From positions 1-46,314 of the forward strand of contig JACPRD010000068.1 in NCBI GenBank assembly GCA_016190145.1: DNA of 46,314 nucleotides, in the 5' to 3' direction. Below, one piece after another: positions 40,083-46,314 of this stretch. This stretch comes from Planctomycetota bacterium (GTDB lineage: Bacteria > Planctomycetota > MHYJ01 > WSZJ01). The position numbers were made by a program, and so were the translations under genes. The stretch's first letter is position 1; the number at the start of each line of letters is the position of its first letter. The notes below the pieces were generated by a model, which saw only the letters and a list, made by a program, of their open reading frames with translations, was not told where the DNA came from and did no database searches.

Positions 40083-40535
40083 ATGAAGAAAGAGAATCCG
40101 AAGAAGGCGGGGAACGGCGAGAAGAAGCCAGAAAAGCCGGTCGTGAAAAGCCCGCTGACCAAAGCCGAAACCGAAGTGTTCCGCAAGTGGCTGGTGGACC
40201 GCCGTGAGGCCCTCTCGGGAAACGTCCAGAAGATGGAGGACGAGGCCCTTCGCCGGTCGCGGCAGGACGCCTCGGGCGACCTCTCGAGCATGCCGATCCA
40301 CATGGCGGACCTGGGAAGCGACACCTTCGACCAGGATTTCACGCTCGGCCTCATCGAGAACGAGGAAGAAGAGTTGGAGGCGATCGAGGAGGCGCTGGGA
40401 CGCATCGAAGAAGGGACGTTCGGCGTCTGCGAGGAGTGCGAGAAGCCGATCGCAAAGGAGCGGATGAAGGCGATTCCGCACGCGGCGCTGTGCCTGGACT
40501 GCAAGAAGAAGGAAGAAGACGGATCCGGCGGGTAG
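40083..40535 (+). CDS. TraR/DksA-type zinc-finger protein
   Basis: A 150-residue cytoplasmic protein. Acidic helical coiled-coil segments (about 25-115; MADLGSDTFDQDFTLGLIENEEEELEAIEEAL) lead to a C4 zinc finger, CEECEKPIAKER ... LCLDC. This matches the DksA/TraR/YteA family, whose members act through the RNA polymerase secondary channel. The DxxDxA tip motif of DksA was not seen, so ppGpp-type activity is uncertain. The start may be ATG 40083 or GTG 40059. It lies where rpsQ is expected, between rpmC and lspA, probably in the same transcript. Confidence 0.85.
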   Translation: MKKENPKKAGNGEKKPEKPVVKSPLTKAETEVFRKWLVDRREALSGNVQKMEDEALRRSRQDASGDLSSMPIHMADLGSDTFDQDFTLGLIENEEEELEAIEEALGRIEEGTFGVCEECEKPIAKERMKAIPHAALCLDCKKKEEDGSGG

Positions 40536-40536
40536 A

Positions 40537-41067
40537 ATGACCGGGATGCGCAAGCTCTTCTTCGGGATCATCCTGGTGGCGACGGTGTCGGACCTCGCGA
40601 CGAAGGTCATCGCGTTCCGGTCGCTGGGCCACCCCGAGCGCCGGCAGCCGCCGCCCCGCAGGGTCGAGGTGATTCCGGGCGTCGTCCGGTTCGAGACGGC
40701 GCTCAACGAAGGCGTCGCGTTCGGAATGCTCTCCCATGCGCGCGCGCGCTGGGCCCTGGCCGCCGTTTCCGCGATCGCGTTTCCGCTGATCGTCGTCTTC
40801 TTCCTCCGGCAGAAGGACCCGACCTGGGCGTTCACCGCGGGGCTCGCCGGCATCGCGGGGGGCACGCTCGGGAACCTCTATGATCGCGCGGTCCTGGGTC
40901 AGGTCCGTGACTTCATCTACGTCTACTGCATCAACTTCCCCGTGTTCAACGTCGCGGACTCCTTCATCTGCGTCGGCGCCGCCGTCTTCGCGCTCGAACA
41001 CTTCCTCGCGCCGCAGAAGGAAGCCGCCAAGTCCGACGCCCCGGCGAAGGCCGAAACACCGGCCTGA
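40537..41067 (+). CDS. lspA: Lipoprotein signal peptidase (signal peptidase II)
   Basis: A 176-residue membrane aspartyl protease that cleaves signal peptides of diacylated prolipoproteins. Family motifs are present: ALNEGVAFGM, GGTLGNLYDRA (catalytic Asp116) and FNVADSFICVG (catalytic Asp141). Four membrane helices are likely. An Ala/Lys/Pro tail of about 20 residues ends the protein. The start may be ATG 40537 or ATG 40546. It begins one base after the DksA-like stop. Its own TGA stop is the first three bases of the hairpin repeat at 41065. Confidence 0.92.
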   Translation: MTGMRKLFFGIILVATVSDLATKVIAFRSLGHPERRQPPPRRVEVIPGVVRFETALNEGVAFGMLSHARARWALAAVSAIAFPLIVVFFLRQKDPTWAFTAGLAGIAGGTLGNLYDRAVLGQVRDFIYVYCINFPVFNVADSFICVGAAVFALEHFLAPQKEAAKSDAPAKAETPA

Positions 41068-41226
41068 GAGTCTGAAAAAAATCGAGCTCCGTATCAGACG
41101 CCCGAGCGGTGCGGCGCGGTGGCACGGGCCGGCGCGGGCACCTGGATGAATCTGCTCGTCGGGGTGTTTTCGTGCCCGCGCCGTCCCGGCCACCGCTCAT
41201 GCGCTCGCTTTTTTCTCAGACTCTCA
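41065..41226 (+). repeat. Hairpin/MITE-like repeat, copy 2
   Basis: It begins TGAGAGTCTGAAAAAAATCG and ends GCTTTTTTCTCAGACTCTCA. The inner arms are at about 41117-41142 (GCGGTGGCACGGGCCGGC...) and 41171-41195. It is the inverted copy of 1-140, longer by about 20 nt in the outer arm. No target-site duplication was seen (ggcc against tgca). Reading from lspA, the long stem followed by TTTTTT could act as a terminator. Confidence 0.78.
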
Positions 41227-41277
41227 TGCAAGGGCTTTGCGGGTAGCCGGTACTGGCGAACCCGCGCTGCGGATTGA

Positions 41278-41617
41278 GGGATCTCGCGGGAGCTTGAGGA
41301 ACTCTGCGGTATCCATGACGCGTCACGCTTGATCTGCGGAGGCGTCCCGGTCCGCGCCCACACGCTGTCGGACTTCAGGGTAGCGCATCCACAGGCGCTC
41401 AATGACCTCTTCACGCATATCCTGGCGGTGCTCAGGAATCAGGGACTCGTGGGCCTCGAGCGGGTTGCTCAAGATGCACGGCTCGGGCGTGATCAATACG
41501 GAATGCGGGTCCAGGCGAGCGCCGGAGCGGCGACGCCGATCCGCACCCAAGGTCAGATGCGTCCTCCGCTGGGCCGTCATCGCCTACGACCTGCTCAGGT
41601 GGATCTCGATGGGCTGA
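41278..41617 (+). pseudogene. IS1182-like transposase remnant
   Basis: From 41278 the reading frame gives SRELEELCGIHDASRLICGGVPV, then HTLSDFRVAHPQALNDLFTHILAVL and GLVGLERVAQD, the typical N-terminal region of IS1182-family transposases. It then diverges, though RVQASAGAA still matches. Another frame (41522-41617) ends KVRCVLRWAVIAYDLLRW, which looks like a transposase C-terminus. A TGA at 41275, a frame change and the loss of the DDE core show that it is dead. With the repeat, it accounts for the 586-nt gap 41068-41653; no terminal repeats of the IS were found. Confidence 0.65.
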
Positions 41618-41653
41618 TCCCATCGTACGAAGCCGGCGGCACGCGCCTGTTTC

Positions 41654-44407
41654 TCAGAAACCCAGGTCGAAATTGATCTCGTACTTGAACCCCGACGGCG
41701 CTTCCTCGGTTCCGTCCGTCGCCTTCGAAACCGTCAGGATCACCGGCACGAAATCCTGCTCGAGCAGGAACGTGTCGAGCCTGAGCCCGATCCCCGCCGA
41801 GTGGTGCCACTCCTCGCGGACGGGGTAGAGGAGCATGTTCAGAATGTTCTCCTCCGAGGACAGCACCGCGATGTCGAAGAACACGAACGCCCGCAGATCC
41901 TTCACCAGCAGGACCTGGCCCGGCAGCGCCCAGTCGATGTCGCGCCACAGCGGAAACCTCAGCTCCACCGTCGCCGCCAGCAGGTCCGTCCCCTGCGGCT
42001 CGCCGGACCCGTACCCCCGGACGTAGTCCTTCAGCCCCACGTCCTCCGCATCGTGCCCGTTCGTCTTGAACCCGCGCAGGCGCGCCGCCACCACCCAGTC
42101 CTCCCACAGCTCCACGTATCCCCGCAAATCTCCCGAGTAGTTCACCCGCGCCCGGTCGCTTCCTACCTCAGGCAGAAGCGTCTCCACCGCCAGACCCACC
42201 GCGTACCCCGCGATCGGGTCGCGGCGGCGCTTCAGAACGTCGCGCCGGCTCGCCGAAACGCGGAATCCGGCCTCCACCTCGGAAACGCGTTTCTCCCCGG
42301 GGTCGCCGTCTGCGCTGCGGTGCGCGATGAAATACTCCGCGCCGACGCCCGTGAAACGGTCGATGGGGTACGTGATGCCCGCTTCGGCGCCGTACCGCGT
42401 CTCGACGCCGTCGGAGTCGCGGTCCGTCGTGCCGAAGACCGACACCTTGATGTCCGGCCGGAGCGCGCGGTTCTTGTACGTCACCCTTCCGCCCAGCTCG
42501 TATCCGCCGCTCTGCAGCTTGTAGTCCACCTTGGTGTCGAATTCGTGGTGCTGGAAGAGGTCCGCGAGCTGGGCGCTGGTCGGGAGGATGGACTCGAATT
42601 CGATCCGGGTCTTGTATTCGCGGATGCGGAAGTGCTCCGCGCGGCGGACGAACCACCGGCGGTTCTGCTCCGCGCGGCGCGGATCGTCGAGCGCCGGCGC
42701 GGGGCCGGAAGTCCGCGGGGACATGATCCGGGCCGTGAACCGGCCGTGGCGGTACGACGTGAAGAGGATTTCCGCGCCGCCGGGCTTCCATCGCGGGGCG
42801 AAGGCGCCGCCGGGGACGAAGGTATGGCGCGTGAGGGCGCGCGACGTCAGATCGGCGGAATACAGGTTGAAGGCTCCCTCCGCGTCCGATGCGAACGTGA
42901 GGGCGCCGCCGTCGGGGCGCCAGGCGGGAGAAACCTCGTTGGTCGCGCCGGAGGTCAGGCGTTCGACCTGGCGCGTGGCGAGATCCATCATGTAGAGGTC
43001 GAACTGGCCGTCCGTCTCGCCGCAGTACGCGAGGCGTTTTCCATCGGGCGACCAGGCGGGATCCGTTTCGGGCCAGTCGTGGCGGGTCAGGCGATACACC
43101 TCCACCGTGTCGACGCCGAGCACGTAGATATCCGACTTTCCGGCGCGCATACCGACGAACGCGACCTGTTTCCCGTCGGGGGAGTACTGGGGCTGGGAGA
43201 TGTCGTCGAACGGAAGGGCGATGCGACGGAGACCCGAGCCGTCGACGCTCTTGAAGTACAGGTACGCGCGGCCGAGCCGGTCGCCCACGAAGCAGATGGT
43301 CCGCCCGTCGGGAGACCAGTCGAGCCCCCGATCCTGCGCCTTCACCGAGTCGATGCTCACGCGGAGGAAAGCCGAGAGAAGGGAGGACTCCTCGCCGGTT
43401 TCGAGATCGAGGACGGTGATCCTCTGGTATCCGTCGCGGTCGTCGAAAAACGCGAGCTTCCCTCCGTCGGGGCTCCACACCGGACCGATTTCGTAGACGC
43501 GGTAGTAGGTCCGCCGGGGCCGGGCCTCGCGCGAAAAGACCGCGGGCTCCTCGCGCCCCTCCGCCCATGCCCGATATCCCTGCACCAGCTCCGCGCGCAG
43601 ACCCTTTTCCGCCTCCCCGTAGGACATCCCCGTCGCCCGCTTCACCAGCCGCGCCGTCGGCCAGGGCAGGTCGCTGTCGAAGACATGAAAGAGCCGTTTC
43701 ACGGATCCCCGCGGCGTTGCGCGGGCGAGCCACTGCACCGCCAGTGCGGCGTGCACCTGGAACTGACCGCGTTCGTGTTCGCTGAGAGCGTCGGAGCCGT
43801 GGAGGGTGGAGAGGTCGGGGAGCGCGTCGTCGAGGGCCGCGTCGCGGACGAGCATTTCCTCGGCGGGTTCCCGGGCGGGCGCGAGCGATTCCGCGAGGCC
43901 TTCCAGGAGCCAGTCGGGGTAGAGCACCTTCTTGTACTCCAGGATCGAGCGCGAGAGCGCGCTCCTTCCGTAGTGCGCCTGTTCCATCAGGATGTGGGCG
44001 AGCTGGTGCTCGAGCGTCCGCTGCATCGCCTTGGGCGACGCCACCGCCGGGACGACGATGCGCCGCTTCTGCACCTCCGCGAGCAGCAGCCCGAGTTCCC
44101 CCGGCGCCTCCTGGAGCAGGCTCGACTTGCGCGCCTGAAGCCGCGACCGGTAAAGGACCACGCGCACCGGGCCGCCCATTTTGAAGTCCAGCTCCTTCTC
44201 CATCCGGACGCGCGCCGCCTCGAGCCATGCCGCAACTTCCCGCGCCGCGGGCACCAGGTCTTCCCCGGGATAGTGAACCTCGAAGTCCCCCGCCTCCAGC
44301 ACGTGCCACTTGATCTGCTCGCGGACGTCGGTGGCGGCCGGCTCCTGCGCCCCGGCGACGAGGGCGCACAACAGGAAAAGAGGCAGGGCGGCGCGGGTGA
44401 GATTCAG
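41654..44407 (-). CDS. Envelope protein: peptidase-MA-like domain, TolB-type propeller and C-terminal barrel
   Basis: About 917 residues from a signal peptide (LPLFLLCALVAGAQ). A gluzincin-like region has HQLAH and WLLEGLAES; the HExxH glutamate is Gln, so hydrolysis is doubtful. Next come repeated PD40/TolB blades (VWSPDGGKLAFFDD, DWSPDGRTICFVGD, QYSPDGKQVAFVG, AWSPDGKRLAYCG). The last 350 residues resemble a surface-antigen/outer-membrane barrel and end in Phe (INFDLGF). The start is unresolved: no ATG/GTG lies near the signal peptide. CTG at 44407 is suggested; ATG 44536 or 44548 would add about 45 residues and overlap the pyrD promoter. Confidence 0.8.
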   Translation of the reverse strand: MNLTRAALPLFLLCALVAGAQEPAATDVREQIKWHVLEAGDFEVHYPGEDLVPAAREVAAWLEAARVRMEKELDFKMGGPVRVVLYRSRLQARKSSLLQEAPGELGLLLAEVQKRRIVVPAVASPKAMQRTLEHQLAHILMEQAHYGRSALSRSILEYKKVLYPDWLLEGLAESLAPAREPAEEMLVRDAALDDALPDLSTLHGSDALSEHERGQFQVHAALAVQWLARATPRGSVKRLFHVFDSDLPWPTARLVKRATGMSYGEAEKGLRAELVQGYRAWAEGREEPAVFSREARPRRTYYRVYEIGPVWSPDGGKLAFFDDRDGYQRITVLDLETGEESSLLSAFLRVSIDSVKAQDRGLDWSPDGRTICFVGDRLGRAYLYFKSVDGSGLRRIALPFDDISQPQYSPDGKQVAFVGMRAGKSDIYVLGVDTVEVYRLTRHDWPETDPAWSPDGKRLAYCGETDGQFDLYMMDLATRQVERLTSGATNEVSPAWRPDGGALTFASDAEGAFNLYSADLTSRALTRHTFVPGGAFAPRWKPGGAEILFTSYRHGRFTARIMSPRTSGPAPALDDPRRAEQNRRWFVRRAEHFRIREYKTRIEFESILPTSAQLADLFQHHEFDTKVDYKLQSGGYELGGRVTYKNRALRPDIKVSVFGTTDRDSDGVETRYGAEAGITYPIDRFTGVGAEYFIAHRSADGDPGEKRVSEVEAGFRVSASRRDVLKRRRDPIAGYAVGLAVETLLPEVGSDRARVNYSGDLRGYVELWEDWVVAARLRGFKTNGHDAEDVGLKDYVRGYGSGEPQGTDLLAATVELRFPLWRDIDWALPGQVLLVKDLRAFVFFDIAVLSSEENILNMLLYPVREEWHHSAGIGLRLDTFLLEQDFVPVILTVSKATDGTEEAPSGFKYEINFDLGF

Positions 44408-44541
44408 GGGTCCTGGGTCCGTTGGGTGTGCCGGGTGTCCTACTCTTATAACGCATCGCGCCAGACTTCCGGTATCGCCCGGGCGCAAATGTTCCCCACT
44501 CGCGCTGCTTCCCGAATCCCCCGGAAAACAATTCATCCCGC

Positions 44542-44571
44542 TTGACATCACCTCCGCCCTCAGAGTATCTT
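44542..44571 (+). promoter_or_regulatory. pyrD promoter, near-leaderless
   Basis: TTGACA (44542-44547, perfect), an 18-nt spacer and TATCTT (44566-44571). The TTG start codon at 44581 is 9 nt after the -10 box. The TTG that opens the longest reading frame is itself part of the -35 hexamer, so that frame start is unlikely to be used. Confidence 0.6.
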
Positions 44572-44580
44572 CCCATTCTG

Positions 44581-45567
44581 TTGGCCGATCCAGAGCCCCC
44601 TGCGCGCAGGTCGCAGCCGGTCGATCTAACGGTCCAGCTCGGACCACTTCGACTCGCCAATCCCGTGATGGTCGCCTCCGGCACATTCGGGTACGGCGAA
44701 GAATTTGAAGAGCTGATCGATGTCAACCGGCTGGGAGCCCTCGTCGTCAAGTCGATCACGCGGGAGCCGAGGCCGGGAAACCGGACGCCGAGGTCGTGCG
44801 AGTCGCCCTCGGGCATGCTGAATTCGATCGGCCTGGAGAACAAGGGTCTCCAGGGATTCCTGAAAGATCTGTACCCCCGTATTTCGGAGAAGTTCCGCTG
44901 CCCGCTGGTCGTGAACATCGCCGGCGCGGACGAGGACGAGTACGTCGAGCTGGCCGAGGCCATCGGGGCCCTCCCCAAGGTCGCGGCGCTCGAAATCAAC
45001 ATCTCCTGTCCCAACATCCGGTGCGGGGGAATGACGTTCGGGGTCTCCGCGCAGCTGACGGGGGCTCTTGTGAAGCGCCTGAGGAGGGCGACGAAGGTCC
45101 CGCTGATCGTGAAGTTGTCGCCGAACGTGACCGATCCGGCGGCGGTGGCGCAGGGAGCCCTGGACGCCGGGGCCGACATCCTGAGCCTCGTCAACACGGT
45201 GCTGGCGCTTTCGATCGACTGGCGGAAGCGGCGGAGCCGGATCGCGGGATTCACGGGGGGGCTGTCGGGGCCGGCGATCCGACCGATCGCGGTCCGGATG
45301 GTCTGGCAGGTGAAGAAACGTTTTCCGAAGGTCCCGGTGATCGGGATCGGCGGGATTGTGAACGCCGACGACGTGCTCGAGTTCATGGTGGCGGGCGCTT
45401 CGGCGGTCCAGGTGGGCACCGCGAATTTCGTGGAGCCGACGGTCACGATGGAGATCCTCGACCGGCTGCCGGGCATTCTGGCGGCGGAGGGCATCCATCG
45501 CATTGAGGAGCTGGTGGGGACGGTGCGCGGGTCGGAAGATGCGCAGGTCCCTCAGGTCAACGCATGA
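44581..45567 (+). CDS. pyrD: Dihydroorotate dehydrogenase, class 1B-type
   Basis: A 328-residue FMN enzyme that oxidises dihydroorotate to orotate in pyrimidine synthesis. Motifs: LANPVMVASGTFGYGEEF, LVVKSITREPRPGN, NSIGLENKG, EINISCPNIRCGGMTFG, PLIVKLSPN, and the FMN-phosphate site VIGIGGI with GASAVQVGTA. No membrane anchor is present, as in class 1. The electron-transfer partner PyrK of class 1B is not in the window. The start is set at TTG 44581 because the promoter covers the upstream codons. The stop overlaps the rho ATG (ATGA). Confidence 0.9.
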   Translation: MADPEPPARRSQPVDLTVQLGPLRLANPVMVASGTFGYGEEFEELIDVNRLGALVVKSITREPRPGNRTPRSCESPSGMLNSIGLENKGLQGFLKDLYPRISEKFRCPLVVNIAGADEDEYVELAEAIGALPKVAALEINISCPNIRCGGMTFGVSAQLTGALVKRLRRATKVPLIVKLSPNVTDPAAVAQGALDAGADILSLVNTVLALSIDWRKRRSRIAGFTGGLSGPAIRPIAVRMVWQVKKRFPKVPVIGIGGIVNADDVLEFMVAGASAVQVGTANFVEPTVTMEILDRLPGILAAEGIHRIEELVGTVRGSEDAQVPQVNA

Positions 45568-46314
45568 CTTTTTCCAACCAGGGTGGCGGCGGGCGCGGGC
45601 AGGGCGGAGGCGGAGGAGGAGGCGGCGGCGGGCACAGGCGTGGTGGAAGGCGGTGGCGGAACCGGCGGAACCGGCTGGACCAGCGGAACCGGGATCCTCA
45701 CGGCCCGGCCGTGATGAACGCGTACCCGCCGGATCCCGGCGCCCCGCCGGTCGCGGGAGGGCCGCCCGCCGAAGGCCCCGTGCTCGACGCGTCCGGCCAG
45801 CCGCTTCCCGGAAGCCCCGGAGTCCCCCCCGGCCCGCCGGTGCCGCTTCAGAAGGGCGAAGGCGTCCTCGAGGTTCACCCCGAGGGATTCGGATTCCTGC
45901 GCGACCCGAAGAACAACTACCTCCCGACGCCCGGTGACGTGTACGTGGCGAAGTCGCAGATCACGCGGTTCGGCATCCGCGAGGGTTCCTGGATCGTGGG
46001 CCCGCTGGCGCCCACGAAAGACCGGAGCAAGGGTCCGGCGCTGATGGCGGTGGAGTCGATCAACGGAAAGGACCCGGAGAAGCACCGCGAGCTGCCGATG
46101 TTCAAGCAGCTGACGTCGATCGATCCTCTGAAGCGGTTCGACCTGGAGGGGAAGATGAACGACATTTCCCTCCGGATCATGGACCTGATCTGTCCGATCG
46201 GGAAGGGTCAGCGGTGCCTGATCGTGGCGCCGCCGCGCACGGGCAAGACGATTCTCCTGCAGCGGCTCGCGCAGGTGATCGGGATGAACCATCCCGAGTG
46301 CCAGATCGTCATGC
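45564..46314 (+). CDS. rho: Transcription termination factor Rho (partial, 3' end outside window)
   Basis: The first 250 residues are visible. The N-terminus (1-50) is Gly- and Arg-rich, then Pro-rich (to about 95), a low-complexity insertion before the RNA-binding cold-shock-like domain (GVLEVHPEGFGFLRDPKNNY, DVYVAKSQITRFGIREG). The ATPase domain begins with KGQRCLIVAPPRTGKT, the P-loop; E. coli has PPKAGKT. It is a hexameric RNA helicase that ends transcription and cooperates with NusG. The start ATG overlaps the pyrD stop, so the two are probably cotranscribed. The C-terminal half lies beyond the window. Confidence 0.95.
   Translation, partial: MTFSNQGGGGRGQGGGGGGGGGGHRRGGRRWRNRRNRLDQRNRDPHGPAVMNAYPPDPGAPPVAGGPPAEGPVLDASGQPLPGSPGVPPGPPVPLQKGEGVLEVHPEGFGFLRDPKNNYLPTPGDVYVAKSQITRFGIREGSWIVGPLAPTKDRSKGPALMAVESINGKDPEKHRELPMFKQLTSIDPLKRFDLEGKMNDISLRIMDLICPIGKGQRCLIVAPPRTGKTILLQRLAQVIGMNHPECQIVM

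Noticed and set aside
41227..41653. An intact gene between lspA and the envelope protein
   Set aside because: Only broken transposase-like stretches in different frames are seen; no complete reading frame with a ribosome-binding site.
41801..44545. A 914-codon plus-strand open frame
   Set aside because: Antisense to the envelope protein, whose propeller motifs and signal peptide are clear on the minus strand.

Overview
The window is dense, GC-rich bacterial chromosome. Its core is the transcription/translation backbone: tRNA-Thr-tuf-rpmG-tRNA-Trp-secE-nusG-rplKAJL-rpoBC, then rpsL-rpsG, and, after an interruption, fusA and an S10-type cluster (rpsJ-rplC-rplD-rplW-rplB-rpsS-rplV-rpsC-rplP-rpmC). 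The flavour of several proteins suggests the Planctomycetota/PVC neighbourhood or a related deep lineage: an EF-G resembling the spdEFG1/mitochondrial type, many exported proteins of unknown role, a TraR/DksA zinc protein beside lspA, and Rho with a Gly/Arg-rich N-terminus. No rRNA or marker tree is available here, so the phylum is a guess.

Layout. 0-1.3 kb: a hairpin repeat, a small tandem repeat and corA (minus strand). 1.5-15.9 kb: one long plus-strand block from a near-consensus promoter before tRNA-Thr to a strong intrinsic terminator after rpsG, with several internal hairpins. 15.9-31.4 kb: an accessory block that separates rpsG from fusA. It holds exported proteins of unknown function, an L-2-hydroxyglutarate oxidase, a DUF2199 protein, a translesion-polymerase pair (DnaE2-like and ImuB-like, each with its own promoter and a shared 11-nt-period direct repeat), a small bicistron with a nucleotidyltransferase, and two overlapping receiver-PP2C (RsbU-like) phosphatases. 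31.5-41.1 kb: fusA, a lipoprotein, a large palindrome, then the S10 cluster from a consensus promoter. The cluster stops after rpmC and runs into a TraR/DksA gene and lspA. 41.1-41.65 kb: a second copy of the 5'-end hairpin repeat and an IS1182-like transposase remnant. 41.65-46.3 kb: a large cell-envelope protein (peptidase-MA-like, beta-propeller, barrel) on the minus strand, divergent from pyrD, which overlaps the start of rho. Rho runs off the window.

The most unusual features are these. (1) Six S10-cluster ribosomal proteins carry added low-complexity C-termini. The most striking is a 46-residue segment of L22 with 21 histidines; S3 has a Gly/Pro/Arg tail and L29 an H1-like Ala/Lys tail. 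(2) A possible damage-inducible regulon is marked by GTTAG-N6-RTTAG repeats overlapping the -10 boxes of dnaE2 and imuB. (3) A number of promoters place the -10 box only 6-11 nt before the start codon, implying leaderless mRNAs. (4) Several repeat families occur: an oriented hairpin at gene 3' ends, purine-rich palindromes, and a repeat that has entered the dnaE2 reading frame. dnaE2 also has an apparent one-base frameshift at a four-G run.
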